NCBI RefSeq assembly: GCF_030440425.1
Contig: NZ_CP098023.1
Coordinates: 609,501 to 673,500 of the forward strand
DNA: 64,000 nucleotides
Direction: 5' to 3'
Source: Microbulbifer sp. MI-G
Lineage (GTDB): Bacteria; Pseudomonadota; Gammaproteobacteria; Pseudomonadales; Cellvibrionaceae
In this document: piece by piece, positions 8,082-16,711 of the stretch
How positions within the stretch are numbered: the first letter of the stretch is position 1
Layout of the letters: each line of letters opens with the position of its first letter
Position numbers and translations under genes: made by a program
The notes under the pieces: generated by a model
Databases searched by the model: none
What the model saw: the letters and a program-made list of their open reading frames with translations, nothing else
Told to the model about the DNA's origin: nothing

Positions 8082-9923
8082 ATGACGCTTGACCAGTTGT
8101 TGATCCTCAGCATCCTTGCGGTGACCATTGCACTGTTTATCCGTGGTCCGTGGCGACACGACATGGTGGCACTGGCAGCGCTGCTGGCCTGTGTGTTTAC
8201 CGGCCTGATTCCCCCGCAAAAAGCCTTCAGCGGTTTTGGTCACCCCGCTGTAGTCACCGTGGCCTGTGCACTGATTTTAAGCCGCGGCCTGCAAAATACC
8301 GGGGCCATGGATGCTCTGGCACAACGGGTGGTACCGAGGAGCGGTAACACCACTGTGGCGATGTTGCTGCTCACGAGTCTCGGTGCATTTTTGTCCGGAT
8401 TTATGAGCAATGTGGGTGCACTGGCGCTGTTGATGCCCGTAGCTGCGGAAATGGCAGAAAAGCAAAAGCTGGCGCCGGGTAAAATATTGATGCCACTGTC
8501 ATTTGCCACCATTTTGGGTGGTATGACCACATTGATCGGCACGCCACCGAACCTGATGGTAGCGGGTTTTCGCGCGAATGCCGGCGCTGGCAGCTACGGT
8601 ATGTTTGATTTCACCCCGGTGGGACTGGTAGTGGCCCTGGTGGGTGTGGCATTTATCGGCCTGGTTGGCTGGCGCCTGGTGCCGGCCCGTGGCCAGGCCG
8701 GTGCAACCAGTTTTGATACCGGCACCTACCTGACCGAGGCACTGGTGGGAGAAAAAAGTGCCGCCGCCGGCAGGACCCTGGGTGAGATTGGCAGGATGCT
8801 CGGTGCCGAGGATGCCCAGGTAGTGGGTATTGTACACAACGATGCCCGTATATCACCGGCCGCCCCCTGGCACCGGGTACTGAGCGGGGATATTTTGCTG
8901 ATTGAGGCGGAGCCTGAATCTCTCGCCACCTGTTTGTCCAGCCTGGGTCTGAAAATGACGGGGGAGCCGGACAGTGAAAGGGAGGTATCGCGGCAAGGGG
9001 AAAGCTTACCTGCGGGCAAAATACGGGAAAAAGGCGCAGGCAAAAGAAAATACGCCTATCACAATGAAGAGATGCAGTTGTGCGAACTGGTTGTGATGCC
9101 CGACTCCCCCCTGGTGGGTCGCGCCATTCAGTTTCTACACCTTCCCGCCCGCTATCAGATGCACCTGCTGGCATTGTCACGTCGGGGGCGCCGCTCCGTG
9201 CGCAGGGTGCACTCCACACCGCTGCTGGCGGGAGATGCACTGCTGATGCTGGGAGCCGAGGACAATCTGATCAGTTTTGCCCGGGAGCAGAGCTGTGTCC
9301 CTCTGGCGCAGAGAGATATCAGCATCCCAAACAAGGAAAAAGCCGCCATTGCACTGATTGCCATGGCACTGGCGGTGGCTGGCGCCGCCTTTGGCCTGAT
9401 TCCTGCGGCCATCTCGTTTGCGACCTGTGTGCTGGCCTTTATGGCCCTGAAGGTCGTGCCTCTGCGCAATATCTACGGAGCCCTGGATGGTTCGGTGATC
9501 GTTCTGTTGGGTACCCTGATCGCCGTGGCAGAGGTGATGGAGTCCACCGGTGCGGCAGACCTCATTGCTGAGGTGTTGTTGAATAATCTGGCCCAGGGCA
9601 GCGCGGTGCTGGCGCTGGCGCTGATTCTGATTATTACCATGACATTGTCGGATTTTATGAACAATGTGGCTACTGCAGCGATGATGTGTTCCATAGCCCT
9701 CAGTACTGCAGAACAACTGTTGGCGAATCCGGACAGTTTTCTGATGGCGGTGGCCATTGGCGCTTCCTGTGCTTTTCTCACTCCGGTGGGTCACCAGAAC
9801 AACACCCTGATCCTGGGGCCGGGTGGCTTTGATTTCGGCGATTACTGGCGGATGGGATTGCCACTGGAGATACTGGTAGTGGCAGTCGGCATTCCCATGC
9901 TGCTGTGGATCTGGCCCCTGTGA
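8082..9923 (+). CDS. SLC13/DASS-family permease with two RCK_C (TrkA-C) domains
   Basis: The ATG at 8082 gives 613 aa starting MTLDQLLILSIL, a membrane segment; the upstream extension from 7917 is not hydrophobic and is not used. Five to six N-terminal membrane segments include the hairpin motif NVGALALLMPVA and GGMTTLIGTPPN. A central cytoplasmic part contains two TrkA-C-like domains (about residues 215-300 and 330-410, the second after a basic linker). A second membrane block follows with LSDFMNNVATAA and TPVGHQNN. This pseudo-symmetric arrangement is that of SLC13-type Na+/anion symporters with inserted RCK_C domains. Candidate substrates are sulfate, dicarboxylates or other anions; I cannot choose. 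It is convergent with the CBS gene, with a shared hairpin between them. Confidence 0.85.
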   Translation: MTLDQLLILSILAVTIALFIRGPWRHDMVALAALLACVFTGLIPPQKAFSGFGHPAVVTVACALILSRGLQNTGAMDALAQRVVPRSGNTTVAMLLLTSLGAFLSGFMSNVGALALLMPVAAEMAEKQKLAPGKILMPLSFATILGGMTTLIGTPPNLMVAGFRANAGAGSYGMFDFTPVGLVVALVGVAFIGLVGWRLVPARGQAGATSFDTGTYLTEALVGEKSAAAGRTLGEIGRMLGAEDAQVVGIVHNDARISPAAPWHRVLSGDILLIEAEPESLATCLSSLGLKMTGEPDSEREVSRQGESLPAGKIREKGAGKRKYAYHNEEMQLCELVVMPDSPLVGRAIQFLHLPARYQMHLLALSRRGRRSVRRVHSTPLLAGDALLMLGAEDNLISFAREQSCVPLAQRDISIPNKEKAAIALIAMALAVAGAAFGLIPAAISFATCVLAFMALKVVPLRNIYGALDGSVIVLLGTLIAVAEVMESTGAADLIAEVLLNNLAQGSAVLALALILIITMTLSDFMNNVATAAMMCSIALSTAEQLLANPDSFLMAVAIGASCAFLTPVGHQNNTLILGPGGFDFGDYWRMGLPLEILVVAVGIPMLLWIWPL

Positions 9924-9943
9924 GTCACCGGCTACAGTGGAGG

Positions 9944-9965
9944 CAGGCCCGGTGGTCTGGGCCTG
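9944..9965. terminator. Bidirectional terminator-like hairpin
   Basis: A perfect 7-bp stem (CAGGCCC / GGGCCTG) with an 8-nt loop sits between the convergent SLC13 and CBS genes. There is no clear U tract on either side, so the terminator role is inferred from position. Confidence 0.45.
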
Positions 9966-9968
9966 GAC

Positions 9969-10415
9969 TCAGGCAATGGAGTCGTCCACCGGCTGGGCAA
10001 GCTCCGCCAGATACTTGCTGCAGAAACGCAGCACATCAGTCACTGTGACAATGCCCACCAGCTCTCCCTCGCGCATCACCAGCACTGAACCGATACCCGT
10101 ATCGGCCATTGCCAGCAGGATCTTGTCCAGGGGATCGTGGATATCTGCAACAAAAGGTCTTCGTGCACAGAGGTCGTGCACGTAGAGCTGCTGCTCCTCC
10201 AGGCGGTGCCCGGGGGCGTGGGCCCTTTCGATATCCCCTTTCGAAATGACGGTTTCCAGTTCCCCCGAGCGGGTTACCGGCAAATGGCGCACCCCGTGTT
10301 CTTCCATCATGGCCACGGCCTCCTCGACTGTGGCCTCCATATCGATATGGTGGGGAAAAGGAGTCATCAGTGCTGCCAGAGTGGGCATATGGTGGGAATG
10401 GCGGGGGCTTGACAT
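9969..10415 (-). CDS. Two-CBS-domain protein
   Basis: This 148-aa protein consists of little more than a tandem CBS pair (Bateman module): the first about residues 15-70 (MTPFPHHIDMEATVEEAV ... HLPVT...VISKGDI) and the second about 80-138 (PLDKILLAMADTGIGSVLV...GIVTVTDVL). Such modules bind adenine nucleotides and act as energy or ligand sensors, often on a partner protein. There is no enzymatic domain. The ATG at 10415 has a poor ribosome binding site; the internal ATG at M17, right at the CBS start, is an alternative. Its neighbour, a permease with regulatory RCK domains, is convergent, so functional linkage is only speculation. Confidence 0.85.
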   Translation of the reverse strand: MSSPRHSHHMPTLAALMTPFPHHIDMEATVEEAVAMMEEHGVRHLPVTRSGELETVISKGDIERAHAPGHRLEEQQLYVHDLCARRPFVADIHDPLDKILLAMADTGIGSVLVMREGELVGIVTVTDVLRFCSKYLAELAQPVDDSIA

Positions 10416-11056
10416 GGTTAAGAGTGATTATCCAATTGTTTTTGGCAATAAGTGCTGGGAATGGCAAAAGCCGGATTGATTATTTGCAATTGGTGACTGC
10501 TGCTACAATATAGCGAATACAAGCCCGGATGAATATCCTTTATTGAAGGAGATAAGCCCGCCTTTGTTACTATTCAGTCCCCATAGGGAAGAAGATTGGT
10601 ATTATATTCAGTGAATGGGTGGTAAAGAGTTGATATTTGCCAGCAAAACATTATTATTCGCGGCCCTGGCCGAAAACTACAGTAATCGTCAGCGATTCGG
10701 GTATGTTGACGGAATTCGGTTGGTTTTTAATATTGGTTCAGCACAACTAGGTGTCGGCGGGCGTTTTTGCAATACTGACAATGCAGTTTGATTACACTGG
10801 TATTTCAAGGGCGGTTATTCATTATCCACCGGATGTCGGATATATCTAGCGTTGGGGTCCACCAGCGTTGCAGTATCTGCTTTTGGTTTGGGCTGCTGTG
10901 TAAGTTGCCGAAAATAATACCGCTATATCGCCTCTAACCTGCCTGCAGTGTTGTTGAATGACTTTTATATTTCGGATATCCGGAACCCGATTCAGTGTCG
11001 TTTAACGACACAGAAATACCCCTGTTTTTTTAATAACCGTAGTTGAGGTTTATTGG
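10416..11056. other. AT-rich intergenic region upstream of the MvaT/H-NS-like gene
   Basis: This 641-bp gap is clearly richer in A/T than its surroundings, as expected upstream of a nucleoid-protein gene that may control itself. It contains a 58-codon open frame at 10615-10791 (ATG to TGA) with no family similarity and no convincing ribosome binding site, which I do not call. A 17-nt palindrome close to the downstream start codon is listed separately. Confidence 0.5.
10995..11011. promoter_or_regulatory. Perfect palindrome upstream of the H-NS-like gene
   Basis: GTGTCGTT-T-AACGACAC has two perfect 8-nt arms around one base, 45 bp before the ATG of the MvaT/H-NS-like gene. Its size and position fit an operator for a dimeric regulator. 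The regulator is unknown. Confidence 0.45.
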
Positions 11057-11533
11057 ATGTTTCAGCAATATGAGCAACTTGAACAACAAATCGCCGAACA
11101 CCAGGCAAAAATTGAGGAACTGCAGGAGCAAATGGCTCAGGCAGAACGCAGGAAAGAGGGTGTCATTGCCTTCGATAAGGCGCTGGTGAACCTGGCCGCT
11201 GAATATCGCATGGAAGAAGAGGATTTTTTTACAGCGCGTGGCGATCTGATTGTTGAATGGCTGGTTTCTCAGTTGAATGATGAAGACGCACCGGACTATG
11301 TCCAGACCTTGAAGTCTCGCGTCGCCCGTCATCTGAAGAGAGAAGGGGGCGCCCCCCGCCGAGCTCGTCGCGTGGTGTCGGCAAACAAGACTGCCGAGCC
11401 CAAATTGGAAACCGGCCACTACCGCAACCCTTACACCGGTGCCACGGTAGAAAAGAAAAAGCGCAATCCAAAAGGCCTGAATCAGTGGATCGATGAATAT
11501 GGACTGGACACCGTAAGGGAATGGAAGATTTAA
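11057..11533 (+). CDS. MvaT/H-NS-family nucleoid-structuring protein
   Basis: This 158-aa protein starts at an ATG with GAGG 8 nt before it. Residues 1-37 form an N-terminal coiled coil (QYEQLEQQIAEHQAKIEELQ) suited to oligomerisation. A basic linker (PRRARRVV) is followed by a C-terminal domain, YRNPYTGATVEKKKRNPKG then LNQWIDEYGLDTVREW, closely patterned on the DNA-binding end of Pseudomonas MvaT (KNPHTGE...LKEWKAKYG...VESW). Such proteins bind AT-rich minor grooves and silence acquired DNA. A middle insert of about 50 residues makes it longer than MvaT (about 124 aa). A strong hairpin follows the stop. The AT-rich zone at 24-28 kb of this window would be a natural target, which is inference. 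Confidence 0.75.
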   Translation: MFQQYEQLEQQIAEHQAKIEELQEQMAQAERRKEGVIAFDKALVNLAAEYRMEEEDFFTARGDLIVEWLVSQLNDEDAPDYVQTLKSRVARHLKREGGAPRRARRVVSANKTAEPKLETGHYRNPYTGATVEKKKRNPKGLNQWIDEYGLDTVREWKI

Positions 11534-11551
11534 CCCGGATGTGATTGCCGT

Positions 11552-11577
11552 CCCGGCACCGGTTGGCCGGTGCCGGG
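11552..11577 (+). terminator. Intrinsic terminator after the H-NS-like gene
   Basis: A perfect 11-bp stem (CCCGGCACCGG / CCGGTGCCGGG) with a TTGG loop begins 18 bp after the stop codon and is followed by a pyrimidine-rich run with several T stretches (TTTTCTTCTT). Confidence 0.75.
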
Positions 11578-11911
11578 TATTTCCCGCCACTTTTCTTCTT
11601 ATTATATTTTAGCTTTGGATAACCAATGGTGTTTTCCAAGGCGTATAAACTGATTTGTCTTACCTTCTTGCGCAGAACTGTGTGCCGATTTTTTGACAGA
11701 GCGTATTTTTCTGTCTGTGTTTTTTCGGGCGTACTGGCTGTGTGCCTGGCTGGTAATGCTGCCCGGTGGTGAGCCGGGCGACGAGTGAATACGATTGCCC
11801 TTCAATGGTTATTTGGATCGCGGAGAATGTGATCTGCTGCTGTGTTGAAAATGGCCGCTGCGCGCTGTCGGGTCGGGGTGTGGCCCCCTCAACAGAAGTT
11901 CTGCTCGCGGT
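11578..11911. other. Intergenic region between the H-NS-like gene and cobB
   Basis: About 330 bp without a supported gene. A 48-codon frame (ATG 11626 to TGA 11772) encodes a Cys/Phe/Val-rich hydrophobic peptide but has no ribosome binding site. A short GC-rich inverted stretch (CCCGGTGGTGAGCCGGG, 11761-11777) is present. Nothing else is recognisable. Confidence 0.4.
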
Positions 11912-12616
11912 CTAACTCAGCAGCTCGTCCACATAGGCGCCGACAATTTTTGATGCGGGCCCCTGGCGGTGTTCGGCAAAGGCGTCCCCCACATTGCTGC
12001 GTTCAAGGTTGAGTTCCACACTGTGTGCGCCCGCCCGATTCGCGCATTCCACGAAGCCGGCTGCCGGATAGACGTTGCCGGAGGTACCGATACTGATAAA
12101 CAGGTCGCAACGGCTCAGGGCGTCGTAGATGGTGTCCATTTGCAGGGGCATTTCCCCAAACCAGACGACGTGGGGGCGCAGTGTGCCACTGCGTTTGCAG
12201 CAGGGACAATGGTCTGTCACCTTCAGATCGCCGTCGATTGAAAACAGCGCGCCACTGGTGCTGCAACGGGCTTTACGCAGCTCGCCGTGCATGTGAATCA
12301 ATTTGAGGCTGCCGGCCCGTTCATGCAGATCATCAATATTTTGTGTGACCAATAAAAATTCGCCCTCAAACGCCCTTTCCAATTCCGCCAGTGCGCGATG
12401 GGCGGCGTTGGGGGCAATAGGTGTGGAGAGCAGCTGTCTGCGGCGCGCGTTGTAAAAGCGTTGCACCAGCTGCGGGTCCCGCGCGAACGCCTCGGGTGTC
12501 GCCACATCCTCAAGGCGGTGGTTTTCCCACAGGCCATCGGCCCCGCGGAAAGTGCGGATGCCCGACTCTGCGGAAATACCGGCACCGGTCAATACAACGA
12601 TACGTTGATAGTGCAT
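11912..12616 (-). CDS. cobB: NAD-dependent protein deacylase, class III sirtuin
   Basis: The 234-aa product has the sirtuin NAD fold: [27 protein letters not shown], the catalytic His in HMHGE, and [11 protein letters not shown]. The FYNARRRQL segment carries the Tyr and Arg that define class III (desuccinylase/demalonylase-capable) sirtuins such as E. coli CobB and SIRT5. Zinc ligands are only partly obvious: C-S-T-S near RKARCS and the pair CPCC. Typical pairs are CxxC...CxxC, so the first pair seems to be reduced to one Cys (ARCSTSG), which matches some CobB proteins. It removes acetyl or succinyl groups from lysines of metabolic enzymes. It lies 108 bp downstream of ndh on the same strand. 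Confidence 0.9.
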   Translation of the reverse strand: MHYQRIVVLTGAGISAESGIRTFRGADGLWENHRLEDVATPEAFARDPQLVQRFYNARRRQLLSTPIAPNAAHRALAELERAFEGEFLLVTQNIDDLHERAGSLKLIHMHGELRKARCSTSGALFSIDGDLKVTDHCPCCKRSGTLRPHVVWFGEMPLQMDTIYDALSRCDLFISIGTSGNVYPAAGFVECANRAGAHSVELNLERSNVGDAFAEHRQGPASKIVGAYVDELLS

Positions 12617-12724
12617 TATTGTGTTGCTCGTTGGCGCGCTCAGGAACCCTTGGCAATTTTACGGTGTTCGCGCCGGGCGGTACATGCCGGTAACAACGCC
12701 CTGTTGGATGGTCAGGGTCTATGG

Positions 12725-14032
12725 CTAGTGCAGTTTTAAGCGGGGACTCACTGCCCGGTTCGCCTGGCCGACCAGGTAGAGCAACATGGCCTTGGGCCAG
12801 CCGTGTATTGCCGCCAGGTGCATACGGTAGAGCGCGCGGTAGGCAAAGCCCGCAATGCGCCCCTCCACGGTGAGGCTGCCCTTCACCAGTGCCCCCATCA
12901 GATTGCCCACTGCTGTGAACTTGCTCAGGGAAACCAGGGAACCGCGGTCGCGATAGTAAAAGTGCTTCAGAGGTTTGTCTTCTGTCAGGGCGATGAGGTT
13001 GTCTGCCGCCAGCGTTGCCATCTGCTGGGCGGCCTGTGCACGGGGCGGCACTCGCTGTTCGTGGCCATCGATACAACTGGCACAGTCGCCCATCGCGAAG
13101 ATATGCGCATCGCTCTGGGTTTGCAGCGTGGTTTTCACCTGAATCTGGTTGAGATGGTTGGTGGCAAGGCCATCCAGCCGGGTGAGAAACTCCGGCGCTT
13201 TGACCCCGGCGGCCCAGACGCGGATATCTGCCGGAATTTCCTCGCCATCCCGGGTGGTCAGGCCGGTGGCATTGGCGCGGGCGATACTGCAACCTGTCAG
13301 CACCCGAACGCCCAGTTTGCCCAATTCGCGCTCGGCATTATTGCCCAACCGTGCGGGCAGGGCCGGCAACAGGTGCGGGCCACCCTCAATCACGGTGATC
13401 TCGATGGCATCCGCTCCGATACGGCCGTAATACCCTATTTGCCTGCCCGCATCCACCAGTTCCGCGGAGAGTTCTACACCGGTGGCACCGCCGCCTACAA
13501 TGGCAATCCGCAGCTTTTCTTCCACATGGGTTTCCAGGCACAGGAAATGATCAAGCAATTGCTGGTGGAATTTTTGCGCCTGCTCACTGTTGTCGAGAAA
13601 CACGCAGTGCTGGTACACGCCAGGGATATTGAAATCATTGCCCAGGCTGCCGATACAGAGTACCAGGTAGTCGTATGCCAGTTTGCGTGCCGGTACCAGT
13701 TGGTTGCCCTGATCATCCAGTATTGCACTGAGCGCAACGGTTCGACGTTTTCGATCCAAAGATTGCAAACTGCCCAGTTGGAATTCGTAGCCATTGGCGC
13801 GGGCGTGGACCTGATAGTTGAGAGCAGCCATATTGGCGTCCAACGCACCAGCGGCGACCTGGTGCAGGAGAGGCTTCCAGATATGGGTGCGCTCTTTATC
13901 AATCAGGGTGACATGGGCCAAAGGCGGCTTGCGCCGTCGCCACAAGCGACGGGGGGGATTGAAATAGTGTCCGAGTCTTGTGGCCAGCTGCAGGCCGCTG
14001 GCGCCGCCGCCGACAATGACAATGTTTTTCAT
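12725..14032 (-). CDS. ndh: Type II NADH:quinone oxidoreductase
   Basis: Starting at the ATG at 14032 (AGGAAG upstream) gives 435 aa, the size of E. coli Ndh (434 aa); the longer frame to 14107 adds a non-homologous leader. FAD-binding GGGASGLQ is at residues 8-15, the NADH-binding GGGATGVELSAEL near 180, and the second FAD motif FAMGDCASC near 315. An amphipathic C-terminus (FAYRALYRMHLAAIHGWPKA then LLYLVGQANR) is the membrane anchor region of NDH-2. It transfers electrons from NADH to quinone without proton pumping. The gene is downstream of the selD fusion in the same direction, 134 bp apart. Confidence 0.92.
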   Translation of the reverse strand: MKNIVIVGGGASGLQLATRLGHYFNPPRRLWRRRKPPLAHVTLIDKERTHIWKPLLHQVAAGALDANMAALNYQVHARANGYEFQLGSLQSLDRKRRTVALSAILDDQGNQLVPARKLAYDYLVLCIGSLGNDFNIPGVYQHCVFLDNSEQAQKFHQQLLDHFLCLETHVEEKLRIAIVGGGATGVELSAELVDAGRQIGYYGRIGADAIEITVIEGGPHLLPALPARLGNNAERELGKLGVRVLTGCSIARANATGLTTRDGEEIPADIRVWAAGVKAPEFLTRLDGLATNHLNQIQVKTTLQTQSDAHIFAMGDCASCIDGHEQRVPPRAQAAQQMATLAADNLIALTEDKPLKHFYYRDRGSLVSLSKFTAVGNLMGALVKGSLTVEGRIAGFAYRALYRMHLAAIHGWPKAMLLYLVGQANRAVSPRLKLH

Positions 14033-14166
14033 GGTGGCTGGTCTTCCTGTCGATTGCTGTGAAAGCCGACTTCCCCATGCTGTGAAGACCTCTTCGCTCG
14101 CTGCCACTTTACTGTGTCAGCGTTTGTTTTTGCGCCAGTATCTCCCGTATTGATACCAGTGGCAAC

Positions 14167-16452
14167 TCAAACCTGGCTTTGTTCCGCCTCGCTGTCTCGC
14201 GCGGTTAGCTGGCGCCAATCGCCATCTCTGTACAGGCGCACCCGGGATTGCGCCCGGCTTGAGTGGGAGATTGCACCGATAATCGACGCCTGGGCGCAGC
14301 CACTTTGCAGCAGTGCATCGACACAGCTCTCCGCACTGCCCTCGGGTATCGCGGCGAGCAGGCCGCCGCAAGTCTGTGGATCTGTGAGCAACGCCCAGTG
14401 GGGCAGGGACTGCCACTCCTGTGGATTTTCCACAAAGGCGTAGGCGCTGGCGTTTTGCGGTTGCAGACTGGAAAGCCAGCCCCGTTCAATACAGAATGCG
14501 GCGCCGGGAATCAGCGGCAGGCGCTCGGCGATCAGGGAGGCGCTGAGACCATCTGCACTGAGCATCTCCAGCAGGTGTCCGAGCAGCCCGAAGCCGGTGA
14601 CATCGGTGAGAGCGTTGGCGCTGTTTTGCGCGAAAATCTCAGCGGCGCTGGCGTTGCTTTGCAGCATGCTGTCCAGGGCTTTTTGCACCCAGCGCCCGTG
14701 GGCTTCCCCCATACCTTCGGCGGCGAGAATGGTACCCACACCCAGGGGTTTGCTTAGTATCAGACAGTCCCCGGCGCGGGCGCCGCTTTTTTCCAATAAT
14801 TGATCGCGCTCGGCGAGACCATTGACGGTGAACCCCAACTGCATTTCCGCCCCCTCGGCAGTATGCCCCCCGGACAGGGCGCAGTTGTGGCGGTTGAGCT
14901 CAAAAATGGCACCGGCCAGTAATTGCTGCAAGTCGCGTTGGGTAATTTCTGCCGCTGCAGTGGGCAGGGTGACCAGTGCCTGTGCACTCACCGGGCGGGC
15001 GTGCATGGCAAAGAGGTCCGACAGGGCATGTTGGGCTGCAATTCGCCCAAATAGCCACGGATCCGCTACCGGTGCGCGCAGCTGATCCGAACTCTGTACC
15101 AACAGTTGTGTTGCGGGCAAATCCAAAACGGCGGCATCGTCACCCACGCCGCGCAGTAAATAGTCAGATTGTTGCACCGGTAATTTTTCCAGGGCCCGGC
15201 GCAAGACTTCTGAACCCACTTTCGCTCCGCAGCCATTGCAGCGCATACCCGACAGTGAAATGCCGGCGCGCTGCGCCAGCAATTCGCGCGGTTGCGCTGC
15301 CGGCATTTCCTCTGTGGGCATTGAAAGATCGCTAAAGCGCCGCATAAACGTGCGGTCGATATGGTCTTTCCAGTGCCACAGGAGATTCCCGGCCGCGGCG
15401 ACACGGTTGCGCACGGCGATAGCGCGCTTGCCACCACAAGAGAGCAAGCTGAGGAAACGCTTCTGCGGGCGGAAGACTTTCAATGGTTGCCCGGTGAGGG
15501 TGGCGCGTAAGTTGTGGAACAGGATGGGGCCCTGGCGCACAGCGTATACACCGGCTTTTGGCAGCGGTTGTGTGGAGAAGCTGGCCACATCGCCGGCGGC
15601 GAAGATCTCCTGGCGCCCCTGGGCACGCAACTTGCGATCGACCAGCACAAATCCCTTTTCATCCAGTGTCAGTCTGGAGTCAGCCAGCCAGGGGGGGGCG
15701 CAGGCGTTGGTGGAGAGCAGTACCCGGTCCAGCTCCAGCAATTCCCCGCGGTCGTTGCGCACACCCGGTTCGGTAATTTCTGTTACCGGCCAGTTGCGGT
15801 GCAGGTGCACTCCCAGTCTGTTTAACTCGCGCATGGTCAACTTGCGGGCAAGGGCCGGGTAGTCCTGGGGTATGTTGTCCGCGGCGTGGATCAGGTGTAT
15901 CTCCACCTGCCCGGAGAGCACCTGTTCCCCCAGCGCATGAGCCATGGCCATCGCCAGTTCACAGCCTCCGGCGCCGCCGCCCACTACCCCGAGTTTGAGG
16001 GGGGCATGGGTTTTCTGCACCTGCTCCTGCAGCTTTTGCCAGAAGCGGAAAAAGTGCCCGATGGGTTTGATGGGCATTGCCAGCTCGGAGCCGGGCAGTT
16101 CCCGCGCTGGAGTTGCACCGACATCCAGGGAGAGCAGGTCGTACTCCAGTGGCGGGCGTCCCAGCAAAGAGACTTTACGCGACACAGGGTCAATTTGGTG
16201 GGCACATGCCTGCACAAAACGCGCACTGGCAGCGCGACAGAGACGTGCCAGGTCAATATGAGTCTCGTCCAGAGTGTAATGGCCGGCCACCAACCCCGGC
16301 AACATGCCGGAGTAGGCAGTTTGGACCTGGGGGGAAACCAGTGTGAGGCGTGCGCCCGGCAGCGGGTTCATCGCCCACATCTGTAGCACAATGGCGTGGG
16401 CGTGGCCGCCGCCGACCAGAACAATATCCTGGTAATTCGGGTACTTCTGCAT
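14167..16452 (-). CDS. selD: Selenide, water dikinase with N-terminal pyridine nucleotide-disulfide oxidoreductase domain (SelD fusion)
   Basis: The ATG at 16452 gives 761 aa beginning MQKYPNYQDIVLVGGGHAH. Residues 1 to about 370 form an FAD/NAD(P) oxidoreductase: GGGHAH, a second nucleotide motif VVGGGAGGCELAMAMA, and FAAGDVASF. From about residue 400 the SelD part begins with MRCNGCGAKVG, carrying the catalytic Cys/Lys pair (Cys, not selenocysteine), then GVGDDAAVL, LSGGHT, and LTDVTGFGLLGHLLEM. SelD makes selenophosphate from selenide and ATP. In the fused form the oxidoreductase domain is presumed to supply reduced selenium. The same genome region carries mnmH, a consumer of selenophosphate. 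Confidence 0.93.
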   Translation of the reverse strand: MQKYPNYQDIVLVGGGHAHAIVLQMWAMNPLPGARLTLVSPQVQTAYSGMLPGLVAGHYTLDETHIDLARLCRAASARFVQACAHQIDPVSRKVSLLGRPPLEYDLLSLDVGATPARELPGSELAMPIKPIGHFFRFWQKLQEQVQKTHAPLKLGVVGGGAGGCELAMAMAHALGEQVLSGQVEIHLIHAADNIPQDYPALARKLTMRELNRLGVHLHRNWPVTEITEPGVRNDRGELLELDRVLLSTNACAPPWLADSRLTLDEKGFVLVDRKLRAQGRQEIFAAGDVASFSTQPLPKAGVYAVRQGPILFHNLRATLTGQPLKVFRPQKRFLSLLSCGGKRAIAVRNRVAAAGNLLWHWKDHIDRTFMRRFSDLSMPTEEMPAAQPRELLAQRAGISLSGMRCNGCGAKVGSEVLRRALEKLPVQQSDYLLRGVGDDAAVLDLPATQLLVQSSDQLRAPVADPWLFGRIAAQHALSDLFAMHARPVSAQALVTLPTAAAEITQRDLQQLLAGAIFELNRHNCALSGGHTAEGAEMQLGFTVNGLAERDQLLEKSGARAGDCLILSKPLGVGTILAAEGMGEAHGRWVQKALDSMLQSNASAAEIFAQNSANALTDVTGFGLLGHLLEMLSADGLSASLIAERLPLIPGAAFCIERGWLSSLQPQNASAYAFVENPQEWQSLPHWALLTDPQTCGGLLAAIPEGSAESCVDALLQSGCAQASIIGAISHSSRAQSRVRLYRDGDWRQLTARDSEAEQSQV

Positions 16453-16711
16453 TTTCACTCGCTGACAACTTGATGGCATGGTGCTTGCGGTCAAACAATT
16501 ACCCGCCAGCCAAACTCTTCCGCTGCGCGATGACATTTCTGCATAAATAGTAGACAGCACAGCGCCGAATGCGACCCATAGCGCGACGCAGCACACTATT
16601 ATCGAGAATCGTAGCGCCAGGGTAAAACAATACACAGGTGCTGGTCTTTACTTTATGGGCTTGGCTCCCGTTGCCGCATGCGCTGGATTGATTGAGGGGC
16701 GCTTATTTTCA

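Noticed and set aside
10615..10791. 58-codon ORF upstream of the H-NS-like gene
   Set aside because: No ribosome binding site and no recognisable similarity; composition is that of non-coding AT-rich DNA.
11626..11772. 48-codon hydrophobic ORF after the H-NS-like terminator
   Set aside because: Lacks a ribosome binding site and promoter; Cys/Phe/Arg-rich translation looks random.
12803..14062. 419-codon forward ORF under ndh
   Set aside because: Antisense shadow; ndh carries all NDH-2 motifs on the reverse strand.
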